Below, piece after piece: positions 50,434-60,225 of a stretch of DNA of 64,000 nt. Under the pieces are notes generated by a model. It was not told the DNA's origin, ran no database searches, and worked only from the letters and a program-made list of their open reading frames with translations. The stretch spans positions 2,762,501-2,826,500 of the forward strand of contig NZ_CP136422.1 in assembly GCF_034355335.1 (NCBI RefSeq), given 5' to 3'. The number at the start of each line of letters is the position of its first letter. The first letter of the stretch is position 1. The stretch comes from Blautia coccoides (GTDB lineage Bacteria > Bacillota > Clostridia > Lachnospirales > Lachnospiraceae). The translations under genes and the position numbers were made by a program.

Positions 50434-52476
50434 TTATTCTACATCAGGCATTTTTTGCGCTGACATGATATTCCGTTTGAATTCAATATAAGTAGCAATA
50501 AAGTAGATCAGATATACACCGCCAAACAACAGCAGGGCAAGCCCGAAATAAGACCAGGAAGGGGTCTGAATACCGGAGTATTTTACAAAGTTATGGCTGA
50601 TGTAGCCTACAATGCCTCCGCTCAAAAGAACAGCACCTGCAAAGGGGCAGAGGTAGTAGATGACAAGCTGCCGGAAAACTATCTGGTTCAGCTCTTTTGA
50701 GCGCATACCAAGCTTTCCCAGAAGCTGATAACGGTACTTGTATTTTCCGGAATCTGAAAGCTGCTGAACGGCAAGGACCGTAAGGGCAACACAGAGAAAT
50801 ACAAGCCCCACATAAAATAGCGGGAAGATCAGGGTGGAGAGCAGGAATTTCATTTCTCTTGTATCATTTTCTTTTAAAAATACCAGCTTATCCGAGATAT
50901 AGATGGCGTCCGATCCGGTTTCCCGGTCCAGGCTGTCTATATAATCATCAAGCTCTTCATAGGAGTCATTTGTCATGTGTATTCCCCGCATGGACAGCAC
51001 CTGATCATAAAAATCATCTGGGAGGCTTCCCTTTATACTGGCTGCCATGAGAGAGTAATAAGGTGTCATGGATGCAGCCGTTTCGTCCGGGACGACCAGC
51101 AGATAATCAGCACCATTGTGACCGCTTTGCTCAAAGGGTTCCGTATAGATCCCGGCACAGGTATGATCTGTGTTTTGGATTTTTAAGGGCTTTGCACAAA
51201 AGGCAGCCATGGTCTTTTTAAGCCTCTTTTTTGTGTGTATCAGATACTGGTCAGGTTCCAGGGATACAGGTTCAAGACGCAGCATTTCCCGCAGGCGGTT
51301 ATAATCGCTTAAACGGATATAGGTATCGTATTTGAAGTAATAGGAGCTGTCTGTCTGTGAGAGCTGTTCCACAAGATAGCGGCTGCAGGCATTGGTGTTG
51401 TTCTGATAAATGTCATAGGCCAGGAAATCTGTGATCCCGGCGTATTTTTCAGTGAGCGTTTTTTCTTTGGAGAAATCATAGCCGGGATGCTCACTGTAAA
51501 TGCAGACATCAAAGGGGTACTTTTCCTCTGCCTGGGTATTTTGAAACTGGTTCAGCATCAGGGCATCGGATACTCCTACCAGAGCTGCCATGAAAAGAAT
51601 GGTGAGTGTACCCAGTGTAAACTGCATGGTTTTCACTTTGGAGGCAAGCTGCCGGAGAAGAAAAATATTGGCTCCGCGGTATACCACTGACTTTCCCTTA
51701 CGGATACAGCTGATAAGAAAAGCGGACAGTCCGATATAGAGAAAATAAACAGAGGCAATGAGTGCCCCGATCATGGGATAGACATTCCACTGGTTAAAGT
51801 GTCCGAAATACAACATCCACCCAAACAGGACAATAAGGATGAGAGATGCAAAAAACATCCATTGTTTTCCCGTATTGTTCCCGTTTTTCAGCTCTTCGTT
51901 CTGACGGTCCAGATACATCATTTCGCGGATATTCATCTTTTTAAACCGCCGGTTACTCCGGAACATTGCCAGTACATAAGAACCGAAGAAAATACCTGCT
52001 GTCATGAAAAAAGTCCCCATATTCCAACGGATACGGATCGTATAATCTGCCTGCACAATGGCATAGATCAGTGTGGTGATAACCTGCTGCAAAAAGAGGC
52101 CGGGAAGCAGGCCGATGAAAAAGGCAGCCAGACCGAGAAGCAGCATTTCCTTTAAAAACAGTCTTGCGATCTGCTTTTTATGAAAGCCGAGAAGCAGGTA
52201 GGTGGCAAATTCTCTGCTGCGTTTTTCAGCCATGAATTTCATCATATAGTGTACAAGCCATATCATGATCAATACAATAAAAAAGGTGGCAAGTCCCAGC
52301 ATGGCCCCCATCATGCCGGCTTCAGAGCAGAGCTTTTTTACATCGTCTGAGAAGATCATGGAGTCAAAAGAGAACATCAGGGCAGCAGTAAATATCATGG
52401 TCAGAAGATAGATGAGATAGTCCCTAAAAGAGCGCTTGGCATTGCGGAGAGCCAGCTTATTCAGCATCCCCATCAC
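50434..52476 (-). CDS. BceB-type ABC transporter permease (FtsX-like)
   Basis: A 680-residue permease with 10 membrane helices and the large extracellular domain between helices 7 and 8 (about 310-525) that marks BceB-type peptide-resistance transporters. It starts NKLALRNAKRSFRDYLIYLL. It senses and removes cell-wall-active peptides (bacitracin-like, lantibiotics) from their lipid targets and signals to the cognate kinase. It overlaps the ATPase gene by 20 bp and completes a BceR-S-A-B module. Confidence 0.92.
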   Translation of the reverse strand: MMGMLNKLALRNAKRSFRDYLIYLLTMIFTAALMFSFDSMIFSDDVKKLCSEAGMMGAMLGLATFFIVLIMIWLVHYMMKFMAEKRSREFATYLLLGFHKKQIARLFLKEMLLLGLAAFFIGLLPGLFLQQVITTLIYAIVQADYTIRIRWNMGTFFMTAGIFFGSYVLAMFRSNRRFKKMNIREMMYLDRQNEELKNGNNTGKQWMFFASLILIVLFGWMLYFGHFNQWNVYPMIGALIASVYFLYIGLSAFLISCIRKGKSVVYRGANIFLLRQLASKVKTMQFTLGTLTILFMAALVGVSDALMLNQFQNTQAEEKYPFDVCIYSEHPGYDFSKEKTLTEKYAGITDFLAYDIYQNNTNACSRYLVEQLSQTDSSYYFKYDTYIRLSDYNRLREMLRLEPVSLEPDQYLIHTKKRLKKTMAAFCAKPLKIQNTDHTCAGIYTEPFEQSGHNGADYLLVVPDETAASMTPYYSLMAASIKGSLPDDFYDQVLSMRGIHMTNDSYEELDDYIDSLDRETGSDAIYISDKLVFLKENDTREMKFLLSTLIFPLFYVGLVFLCVALTVLAVQQLSDSGKYKYRYQLLGKLGMRSKELNQIVFRQLVIYYLCPFAGAVLLSGGIVGYISHNFVKYSGIQTPSWSYFGLALLLFGGVYLIYFIATYIEFKRNIMSAQKMPDVE

Positions 52477-53221
52477 CTCCTGTCAGAGAGAGCACATCTA
52501 GAATTTCATCCAGGAATTTTTTCCTGCTTTTGGAGCCTTTCTGCAGCTCATGAAAGATTTTCCCATCTTTCAGAAATAGAATGCGTTTGCAGTAACTTGC
52601 GGAAAAAGCATCGTGAGTGACCATCAGTATGGTGGCATTCATCTGTTCGTTCATATGTGTAAAGGTCTCTAAAAGCATTCTGGCAGACTTGGAATCCAAA
52701 GCCCCTGTGGGTTCATCAGCGTATACGATTTTCGGATGGTTGATCAGTGCCCTGGCGCAGGCGCAGCGCTGCTTTTGTCCGCCGGAGACCTGATAGGGGA
52801 ATTTGTCGCAGAGGGGCAGAATATCCAGGCGTTCCATGATTTTTCTGGTCCGCTCCTGGATCTCCTTTTTGCTTTTTTTCGTCAGGGACATGGCAAGGGA
52901 AATATTCTCCTGAATGGTCAATGTGTCAAGCAGATTAAAGTCCTGGAAGACGAATCCCAGATTGTTTTTCCTGAAATCAGCCATTTTATCCTCATTGAGC
53001 TTTGTAATGTCCTCCTGATCATAATAAATATGGCCTGAGGTCACCATATCCACAGTTGCCAGCAGGTTTAAAAGGGTGGTCTTGCCGCTTCCGCTGGCCC
53101 CCATAATGCCGGTAAACTCTCCTCTGTTTACAGTAAATGAGATGCGGTCCACAGCTTTTGTAATATTATTTTTGCTTCCGTAGTATTTTTCAATATCTTC
53201 TACACGGATCAATTCTTCCAT
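52457..53221 (-). CDS. BceA-type ABC transporter ATPase
   Basis: A 254-residue ATPase: Walker A GASGSGKTTLL, Q-loop FQDFNLLDTLT, signature VSGGQKQRCACARAL and Walker B IVYADEPTGALDS. It belongs to the MacB/LolD-like group used with FtsX-like permeases. The start at 53221 has GGAAAGGAAGG upstream on the minus strand. Expression probably comes from its own BceR-dependent promoter at about 53276-53330. Confidence 0.93.
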   Translation of the reverse strand: MEELIRVEDIEKYYGSKNNITKAVDRISFTVNRGEFTGIMGASGSGKTTLLNLLATVDMVTSGHIYYDQEDITKLNEDKMADFRKNNLGFVFQDFNLLDTLTIQENISLAMSLTKKSKKEIQERTRKIMERLDILPLCDKFPYQVSGGQKQRCACARALINHPKIVYADEPTGALDSKSARMLLETFTHMNEQMNATILMVTHDAFSASYCKRILFLKDGKIFHELQKGSKSRKKFLDEILDVLSLTGGDGDAE

Positions 53222-53275
53222 AATGCTATCCTTCCTTTCCGGTTGGTGTACAGGAATTCTCCTGTTCTGGTTTCT

Positions 53276-53330
53276 ATGATACCGGAAAGTACACACGTTT
53301 CATATAAATGTAGTCTGCAGTAACCTTACA
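53276..53330 (-). promoter_or_regulatory. predicted BceR-dependent promoter of bceAB
   Basis: On the minus strand a TATCAT -10 (complement of 53276-53281) lacks a good -35, and just upstream lies a TGTA...TACA dyad (53309-53330) containing the smaller dyad GTAAGGTTAC. A weak core promoter with an upstream dyad suits activation by the OmpR-type regulator encoded next door. Confidence 0.45.
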
Positions 53331-53346
53331 ATTTTGAAAGATTGGT

Positions 53347-54381
53347 TCAGGCCTCTGCATTTTGCCCGTCTCTTGAAAAATGGCTGCTGCCGTCGGGAAA
53401 ATGAAGAAGGATTTTTGTATATTCCCCTTCCTTTGACCGGGCCTCTATAGAGATCCCCAGTTTTCTGCACAGCTTTCTGCACAGATATAATCCGATACCC
53501 GTAGACTGCCGGTTATGTCTGCCATTGGTCCCGGTAAATCCCTTGTCAAAGATGCGTCCGATCTCGCTGTCCAGAATGCCGATGCCATTGTCTTCAACGG
53601 TAAGCGCAGTACAGTTATTCTCTCTGGATGTATCAATAGATATGCGGCATACATCCTCTTTTTTATACTTTACGGCATTGAGAAATATCTGATTCAGGAT
53701 AAACTCCAGCCATTTATCATCACAGTATACGGATTCAGTGCAGCCATGCAGATCGATCTGCACATTGTTTTTGATCAGATAGGGACGGATGCGCTGTATG
53801 GCAGTCAAAACCACATCCTTCAGCAGAATTTTGTGTATGAAATAGTCCTGATACACCGTGTCGGATCTGGCATAAAAAAGTGCCTTTTCCACATCATTTT
53901 CCAGTTCTGCCAGCTGGGCTTTGATCTTCCTTGTCTCCGCTGTCCTGTTGTTGTCACAGATGAGATTCATGGAGGTGATAGGAAGCTTTACCTCGTGGAT
54001 CCAGTTTTCTATAAAGTCTTTATATTCTGTGCGCTCAGATTCCAGATGATGGACAGCGTCAATCACAGATTTGTTGGAGCTTCTGAGTACCCTTTTGTAA
54101 AGCCTGTCTTCCAGGCGGAAAGAGTCCGGCATAACTTCTGAGATGAGATAGGGCTTGTCCAGGGAATTTAAAATGTGGAACAGCTCCTTGAAATATCTGT
54201 TTTTCTTATACCAGTCAGTCACCAGGCAGACAGCCAGAAGAAAGAGCCAGGAGAGATAAAAAAGCAGAAGCTGGTTCTTTTTAAGACCGCAGGTGTATAA
54301 GTAAATAAAACTGCCTGTGATGCACAGGAAATGAAGCAGTATGGTGAGGGTTTTGTCTTTTATATAATCCGGAAAATTCAT
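53347..54381 (-). CDS. BceS-type intramembrane-sensing histidine kinase
   Basis: A 344-residue kinase with two close membrane helices (about 10-30 and 37-56) and almost no outer loop, so it cannot sense peptides itself and relies on the permease. The phosphoacceptor His is in FIENWIHEVKLPITSM; the ATP-binding domain has NQIFLNAVKYKK (N box), VEDNGIGI (G1) and STGIGLYLC (G2). It overlaps the regulator gene by 4 bp. Confidence 0.93.
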   Translation of the reverse strand: MNFPDYIKDKTLTILLHFLCITGSFIYLYTCGLKKNQLLLFYLSWLFLLAVCLVTDWYKKNRYFKELFHILNSLDKPYLISEVMPDSFRLEDRLYKRVLRSSNKSVIDAVHHLESERTEYKDFIENWIHEVKLPITSMNLICDNNRTAETRKIKAQLAELENDVEKALFYARSDTVYQDYFIHKILLKDVVLTAIQRIRPYLIKNNVQIDLHGCTESVYCDDKWLEFILNQIFLNAVKYKKEDVCRISIDTSRENNCTALTVEDNGIGILDSEIGRIFDKGFTGTNGRHNRQSTGIGLYLCRKLCRKLGISIEARSKEGEYTKILLHFPDGSSHFSRDGQNAEA

Positions 54382-55052
54382 ATGCAGTATCCCTGTCCTC
54401 TCCTTGTCTCGATCAGATGATCCACACCGATCTTGCGCAGCTTGCTGCGGATGCGGGTGATATTGACACTCAGCGTATTGTCATCTATAAATATCTGATT
54501 ATCCCACAGATCATCAATGATATCTTCTCTCGGTACGATCTCTCCGCATCTGGAAAACAGATTCCAGCAGATGCGAAGTTCATTTCTGGTAAGCTCCGTT
54601 GTCTTTCCTTTGCAGGTCAGGGTGCTGTTTAAAAGGTTCAGCTCACATCCGCGGCAGGTCAGGATACAGGAGTCAGATGCTTTGTTTTGGCTGCCGGAGC
54701 GTTTCAGCACGGCTGCTATCCGGGCAAGCAGTACAGGGGCAACGTAGGGTTTTGTAATATAGTCATCCCCACCCATCATAATGCCGTTCAGTTCATCCAT
54801 GGAGGAACTGCGGCTGGTCACAAAGATGACGGGTGTATTTTTGGTCCTGCGGATCTCCCTGCACAGGGACAGGCCGTCAATTCCCGGAAGCTGGATATCA
54901 AGCAGGATCAAATCGGGGGAAAGCTTATCTATCTGTGCGGGAATATGGGAAAAATCCTCAATGCTGTCTGCCTGATACAGGGCATTTTCCAGCATCAGCT
55001 TCAGTTCACTGCGGATATCGGTATCGTCCTCAATAATTAATATGTGATACAA
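54378..55052 (-). CDS. BceR-type OmpR-family response regulator
   Basis: A 224-residue regulator. The receiver domain has the acidic pair IEDDTDIR, phosphoacceptor Asp in LILLDIQLPGIDG, VTSRSS and KPY. The C-terminal winged helix contains TELTRNELRICWNLFSRCGE and VNITRIRSKLRKIG. It should switch on bceAB in response to the kinase. Its own promoter and a long dyad-rich leader lie upstream. Confidence 0.93.
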   Translation of the reverse strand: MYHILIIEDDTDIRSELKLMLENALYQADSIEDFSHIPAQIDKLSPDLILLDIQLPGIDGLSLCREIRRTKNTPVIFVTSRSSSMDELNGIMMGGDDYITKPYVAPVLLARIAAVLKRSGSQNKASDSCILTCRGCELNLLNSTLTCKGKTTELTRNELRICWNLFSRCGEIVPREDIIDDLWDNQIFIDDNTLSVNITRIRSKLRKIGVDHLIETRRGQGYCI

Positions 55053-55076
55053 ATTCAGGCCTCCTGCTGTTTTTTA

Positions 55077-55156
55077 TGTAACTATTTACCGGTAACAGTA
55101 AAGGTAAGGAACCGTTACATTTCTTATATTATAGTATTCCTTCCAAAGGTTTGCAA
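55077..55156 (-). promoter_or_regulatory. promoter and dyad-rich leader of the bceRS genes
   Basis: On the minus strand TTGCAA (complement of 55151-55156), a 17-bp spacer and TATAAT (complement of 55128-55133). The leader that follows holds an outer dyad TGTAAC (55077-55082) with GTTACA (55114-55119) and an inner perfect palindrome TTACCGGTAA (55086-55095). Confidence 0.7.
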
Positions 55157-55233
55157 TGAAAAGGAAAATTCATTGCGCTAATTGGGAAAAACAGGTATAA
55201 TTTTTAGAAAAGAAAATGGAAAGAGGGGAGAAT

Positions 55234-55818
55234 ATGATGGATTTGCTGCTTGTCAGACATGGTGAGCCGGATTATTCGGATATTGATGAGAGAGGGTATA
55301 TAGGGCATGGCCGTGATCTGGCTAAATTAACGGAAAAAGGAGTGCGGCAGGCAGAGCGGGCGGCTGAGGATACAAGGCTGCAGGGCGCAGAGCTGATCCT
55401 GTCCTCACCCTATACCAGGGCGCTTCAGACGGCGTCGATCATATCACGGATCACGCAGATTCCGCTTACAGTGGAGACGGATCTTCACGAGTGGATGCCT
55501 GATCTGTCTTTTATGTATGAAGGACCGGAAGAGATCCCGGCTGTATTAAGAGAAATGGAGATGTATAGAGGAGAGTGGTGCCGGGAATGCCGTTATCGGT
55601 GGGAAAGCCTCTCAAAGGTGGGAGAACGCGCCTTTTTTGCAGTGAAAAAATATTTACACTGCAAAAAAATAATCCTGGTTGCCCATGAGACGGTAATACA
55701 GCGGTTTGTGAAAATGGAATCTGTGCCCTGCGGCTCTGTGACAGAGATGGACTTTAGTCAGGAGAGCCGTTGGTTTGGGTATTATCAGGACATAAGAGGG
55801 ATGGGGACAGCAAAATGA
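55234..55818 (+). CDS. histidine phosphatase family protein
   Basis: A protein of about 194 residues with the RHG motif LLLVRHGEPDYS at the N-terminus (phosphorylated His), SPYTRALQTAS, and the second catalytic His in ILVAHETVIQRF. It belongs to the broad phosphoglycerate mutase-like superfamily; the substrate is unknown. Start ATG 55234 or 55237, after AGAGGGGAG. Its stop overlaps the MATE gene start (ATGA). Confidence 0.88.
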   Translation: MMDLLLVRHGEPDYSDIDERGYIGHGRDLAKLTEKGVRQAERAAEDTRLQGAELILSSPYTRALQTASIISRITQIPLTVETDLHEWMPDLSFMYEGPEEIPAVLREMEMYRGEWCRECRYRWESLSKVGERAFFAVKKYLHCKKIILVAHETVIQRFVKMESVPCGSVTEMDFSQESRWFGYYQDIRGMGTAK

Positions 55819-57215
55819 CAGGAGTACGCAGGACAGAGACCACGAATATACATAGCAGGGTGAATAAAACCTTTTATTACAGCTTTTTTTCCATTTATGC
55901 GGCGCTGGTGCTGCAGAATGTTATCACACTCAGTGTTAATCTGGCGGATAATATGATGTTAGGTGCTTACAGTGAAACGTCACTGGCAGGTGTGGCAGCG
56001 GTGAATCAGATCCAGTTTGTCTTTCAGCAGATCCTTATGGCACTGGGGGACGGGCTGGTGATCTTCTGCAGCCAGTATTGGGGGAAAAAGCAGATCGAAC
56101 CTATGAAAAAAATTGCCGCCGCAGCCATGCACGCGGGACTTGTGGTGGCCCTTCTTTTGTTTGTACTGGTCAGTTTATTTCCCTATCAGGTGGTCGGGGT
56201 TTTCACTACTGACAGGGACATCATTGAGGAGGGCGTACGGTATCTGAATCTTATACGGTTTACGTATTTATTCTTTGCGGTCACCCAGCTTTTGCTGGCA
56301 GCGCTCAGAAGCGTGGAGGTGGTAAAGATTGCATTCTGCCTCTCCATCATGACGTTTTTTATCAACTGCGGAATTAATTATGTGCTCATATACGGACATT
56401 TCGGTGCGCCGGAGATGGGAACAGCAGGTGCTGCGGTGGGCACGCTGACAGCCAGGATCGTGGAGTGCGCAGTGCTGATCGGATACATGATCAAAAAAGA
56501 GAAGAATCTGAATCTCAGATTGAAGGATTATCTCCGTTTTGACAGGGTCCTCTGCAGAGATTACTTTAAGATCACAGCTCCTATGGTGGTAGTACAGAGT
56601 CTCTGGGGAGTGAATACCGCTCTGCAGACGGTGATCCTGGGGCATATGACATCCGCGGCAATTGCTGCCAACAGTGCTGCCTCCACCTTGTTTTTGATGG
56701 TCAAGTCCACTGCAGTAGGGGCTGCATCCACTGCATCTATCATCATAGGAAAGACCATCGGAACAGGTGATATGGCATTGACAAAGGTCTATGCCAGGGT
56801 AATGCAGAGAATGTTCCTGGTGATAGGGATTCTTTCGGGCATCCTGCTGTTCTTTCTCCGCATTCCAATCCTAAGCCTTTACGATCTGTCGCCTGCCACA
56901 AAGGATATGGCGAATACATTTCTGATAATTTTAAGTGTGGTCTGTGTGGGAATGTCCTATCAGATGCCCACTAATAATGGAATTATCCGTGGCGGGGGAA
57001 ATGCCATGTTTGTGGTAAAGATGGATTTGATCAGCATCTGGTGCATTGTACTTCCGCTGTCATTTTTTATGGCTTTCGTGGTGAAGGCATCTCCGGCAGT
57101 GGTGGTCTGCTGTCTGAATGCAGACCAGATATTTAAGTGCGTTCCGGCATTTTTGGAATCCCACTATGGGAACTGGATACGGAAGCTGACCAGGGATGAA
57201 AGTCCGGCCCTGTAG
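55815..57215 (+). CDS. MATE family efflux transporter
   Basis: A 466-residue protein with 12 membrane helices. The first helices read YAALVLQNVITLSVNLADNM then MLGAYSETSLAGVAAVNQIQ, the typical MATE start, and the second half repeats the pattern (TAPMVVVQSLWGVNTALQTV). It is a cation-driven exporter of drugs or metabolites. Translationally coupled to the phosphatase gene by a 4-bp overlap. Confidence 0.92.
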   Translation: MTGVRRTETTNIHSRVNKTFYYSFFSIYAALVLQNVITLSVNLADNMMLGAYSETSLAGVAAVNQIQFVFQQILMALGDGLVIFCSQYWGKKQIEPMKKIAAAAMHAGLVVALLLFVLVSLFPYQVVGVFTTDRDIIEEGVRYLNLIRFTYLFFAVTQLLLAALRSVEVVKIAFCLSIMTFFINCGINYVLIYGHFGAPEMGTAGAAVGTLTARIVECAVLIGYMIKKEKNLNLRLKDYLRFDRVLCRDYFKITAPMVVVQSLWGVNTALQTVILGHMTSAAIAANSAASTLFLMVKSTAVGAASTASIIIGKTIGTGDMALTKVYARVMQRMFLVIGILSGILLFFLRIPILSLYDLSPATKDMANTFLIILSVVCVGMSYQMPTNNGIIRGGGNAMFVVKMDLISIWCIVLPLSFFMAFVVKASPAVVVCCLNADQIFKCVPAFLESHYGNWIRKLTRDESPAL

Positions 57216-57296
57216 AATTCTGGAAGGGAAGACAGAACTTTTTTGATGGATACTTATAGATTATTAATAGAATTGTGAAATGAGGGAGGAGAAAGC

Positions 57297-58022
57297 ATGA
57301 AATTTCAACCAAACAGTACATTCCTGTTTATTCTGGCAGGACTGGTGATCCTGTTCGTCATTGCCCAGTCCGTATTTTTTCTGATGAGGGCCTACAGACG
57401 CGGAAAAAGTCTGGGGATACAAACGGCACAGATGAGGAAAACCATACTGTCAACAGCCGTATTTACCCTGGCTCCTGCGGTGTCAATACTGCTGGGGGTC
57501 ATCACCCTTTCAAAGTTTTTAGGGCTGCCGCTGCCATGGCTGCGGCTGAGCGTGATCGGAGCCATTACATATGAACTTCCGGCAGCTACGTCCACAGCAA
57601 ATGCACTGCATATTTCCCTGTCGGAGACCGTGACAGACCCGAGGGTCTACACAGCGATCTGCTGGGTGATGACACTGGGTATCTTCCCGGGTCTTATATG
57701 GGTGCCGCTTTTTATCAAAAAGATCCAGGGCGGTCTTATGAAAATTAAAAACAAAGACAGCAAATGGGGCGATATCTTTATGACTGCCATGTTTTTAGGC
57801 ATGATATCCGCATTTCTCGGAATGGTGTTCTCTGACATCCGCAGCGGACTGAAGGGATGGATCCCCATTTTTGTCCTGCTGTTTTCCGCGCTTCTTATGG
57901 GGATCTGCGGGATACTCATTAAAAAATGCGGCTGGAAATGGCTGGAGAATTATGCGCTTCCTGTCAGTATGCTGGGAGCTATGATATTCGCGGCGATGAT
58001 CACACCTATGATAGGAGGCTGA
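57297..58022 (+). CDS. DUF5058 family membrane protein
   Basis: A 241-residue protein with about six to seven membrane helices, including VFTLAPAVSILLGVITLSKF and GAITYELPAATSTANALHIS. Pattern and neighbours (a second membrane protein 4 bp on, then an M20 peptidase) fit the DUF5058 family, probably part of a two-subunit transporter for peptides or carboxylates. Ribosome site GAGGGAGGAG. Confidence 0.8.
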   Translation: MKFQPNSTFLFILAGLVILFVIAQSVFFLMRAYRRGKSLGIQTAQMRKTILSTAVFTLAPAVSILLGVITLSKFLGLPLPWLRLSVIGAITYELPAATSTANALHISLSETVTDPRVYTAICWVMTLGIFPGLIWVPLFIKKIQGGLMKIKNKDSKWGDIFMTAMFLGMISAFLGMVFSDIRSGLKGWIPIFVLLFSALLMGICGILIKKCGWKWLENYALPVSMLGAMIFAAMITPMIGG

Positions 58023-58026
58023 CAAG

Positions 58027-58692
58027 ATGAAGAAAAACGGCAGAACATATGAAGATATGACACATATTTACGGACGGATCTGGATCCTCTGTGCCCTGGG
58101 CATGATTTTTGCGTATCCTATCGTCACCTGTATATATTATCAGGCCTGGCCGGGCTGGAAACCGGTGCTCACAGGCTTATTGGGGGTGGCGCCTATTTTC
58201 TGGACAGTGGGTCTGATAGAGGTACTGACCTTTGTTCCCATGCTGGGGACAGCCGGGTCTTATCTGGCCTTTGTCACAGGGAATTTGACGAATCTGAAAG
58301 TTCCTGCGGCGCTCACCGCTATGGATAATGCGGGAGTAAAGCCCGGTACAGAGAAAGGTGAGGTGATCTCCACCATCGCAGTGGCGACTTCCTCTATTGT
58401 CACTACCATAGTGATCGCCTTGGGCGTGGCGCTTCTTGTGCCGCTGACGCCGGTATTGAACAATCCGGCAGTGAAGCCGGCATTTGACAATATACTTCCA
58501 TCCCTGTTTGGCGGCCTGGCGGTTGTGTATGTGAGCAAGAACTGGAAGATTTCAGTTACCCCGCTGCTGTTCATGGTCATACTGTTTCTTTTGGTGCCGT
58601 CCCTATCCGGGTCGGTAGGTGTGCTGGTCCCTGTGGGGGCACTGATCGCCATTGGTTCGGCGAGATTTTTATATAAAAACGGAAAGTTATAG
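58027..58692 (+). CDS. membrane protein paired with the DUF5058 protein
   Basis: A 221-residue protein with six or so membrane helices: GLIEVLTFVPMLGTAGSYLA, FVTGNLTNLKVPAALTAMDN, and a VLVPVGALIAIGSARFLY end. The GTAGSYLAFVTGNLTN loop resembles substrate-binding loops of transporters. Fixed pairing with the DUF5058 gene and the M20 peptidase suggests a transporter delivering substrate to the peptidase (inference). AGGAGG overlaps the end of the previous gene. Confidence 0.75.
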   Translation: MKKNGRTYEDMTHIYGRIWILCALGMIFAYPIVTCIYYQAWPGWKPVLTGLLGVAPIFWTVGLIEVLTFVPMLGTAGSYLAFVTGNLTNLKVPAALTAMDNAGVKPGTEKGEVISTIAVATSSIVTTIVIALGVALLVPLTPVLNNPAVKPAFDNILPSLFGGLAVVYVSKNWKISVTPLLFMVILFLLVPSLSGSVGVLVPVGALIAIGSARFLYKNGKL

Positions 58693-58704
58693 GAGGGATT
58701 TGAA

Positions 58705-60149
58705 ATGCTGCAGATCATATTATGGGTTCTTTTGGCAGCAGTCATTGGATTTTTGGCTGTTATATTTGTGCGGGCCGCTATGTTCAGTCCGAAACCGGAG
58801 CGGAAGCCTTCGGGGGAACAGGTGACAGTGCAAGAGGAAAAAGTAATACAGGATATGGCTGAAATGATACGCTGTAAAACCGTATCGTATAACGATGAAA
58901 GCCTGATAGACAAGGAAGAATTCCGGAAATTCCAGGAGCTGCTTCCGAAGGTCTATCCGGAGATCCACAGCCGTCTTTCCCGGCAGTTTATCGGGGTGAA
59001 CGGTATGCTTTACCACTGGAAAGGAAAAAATGAAGGGCGTCCGGTTGTGCTTATGTCCCATTACGATGTGGTTCCTGTGGAAGAATCACAGTGGGAAAAG
59101 CCTGCGTTTGAGGGAATCGTGGAGGATGGTGTCCTATGGGGCAGAGGAACACTAGATACAAAAGGAACTCTCTGCGGGATCATGGAAGCAGCGGAACAGC
59201 TCCTGAAAGAGGGATATGTGCCGGAACATGATATTTACTTTGCCTTTTCCGGACAGGAGGAGATCAACGGACCAAGCTGCCCATCCATTGTGGATTGGTT
59301 TGAAAAAAAGGGCATTTCACCGGCAATGGTGGTAGATGAAGGCGGTGCAGTGGTGGAAAATGTATTTCCGGGTGTGTCGCGGGAGTGTGCCCTTATCGGC
59401 ATTGCGGAGAAAGGGCTTACTAACATTGAATTCCATGCAAAAAGCAATGGAGGTCATATGCCTCTATGCCTCCGGTCCACACCATTGTGGGACAGTTAGC
59501 TCAGGCTGTGACAGAGGTAGAGAACCATCCGTTTCCGCGTCAGCTCACAAAGCCTGTGAGGGAGATGCTGGATATACTGGGACGTCATTCTACGTTTCTT
59601 TACAAAGTGATATTTGCAAATCTCTGGTGTTTTGAGGGCGTATTTGACAAGGTATGCAAAAAGTCGGGTGGTGAGCTGAACGCCATGATGCGCACTACCT
59701 GTGCCGTGACAAAAATGGAAGGCGGAAAAGCTTACAATGTCATTCCGCCCAAAGCCTCTGTGGGTATGAACCTCAGGCTGATCGGCAGGGATACTGTGGA
59801 ATCCGCCAGGGATTATCTGGCACATATCATCCATGATCCCGATATAGAGGTGTCTGTGGTGGAGGGAAGAAATCCTTCAGCAGAATCCGATACCTCCTGC
59901 AGGGAGTGGGAACTTTTATCCCAGGCAGTGTGTGACACCTGGCCGGAGGCACTGGTTTCACCTTATCTCATGATGGCCTGCAGCGATTCCTGGCATTACT
60001 GCAGGATCACTGACAGGGTTTACAAATTTTCTGCCATGAAGCTGTCAAAAGAGGAGAGGGGAATGATTCACGGAAACAATGAGAGGGTTCCTGTGAAAAC
60101 CCTGGTAAAGACTGTTGAATTTTATATCAGGCTTATGAAGAACTGTTGA
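58705..60149 (+). pseudogene. M20 family metallopeptidase, broken by a 2-bp insertion
   Basis: The two frames together give a full-length M20 peptidase of about 480 residues: an N-terminal membrane anchor (1-22), zinc-site segments LMSHYDVVPV, GRGTLDTKGTLCG, FSGQEEINGPS and VVDEGGAV, then after the break [16 protein letters not shown] and the final [15 protein letters not shown]. An extra AT at 59458-59459, duplicating the end of a CAT codon, shifts the frame inside the conserved GGHASMPP motif; the first frame stops at 59499. All metal ligands are otherwise intact, so the loss is recent, reversible or a sequencing error. Confidence 0.85.
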
Positions 60150-60225
60150 GCAGCCGGCTGATCTGATTTCCTTTACCTGTGGCGAAGGCTGTTCTGCGCA
60201 GTCTTTGCCAACAGTTATGAAAGTG

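Noticed and set aside
58705..60149. Two separate peptidase genes
   Set aside because: The halves are non-overlapping parts of one M20 enzyme, and removing two bases restores a continuous conserved motif.
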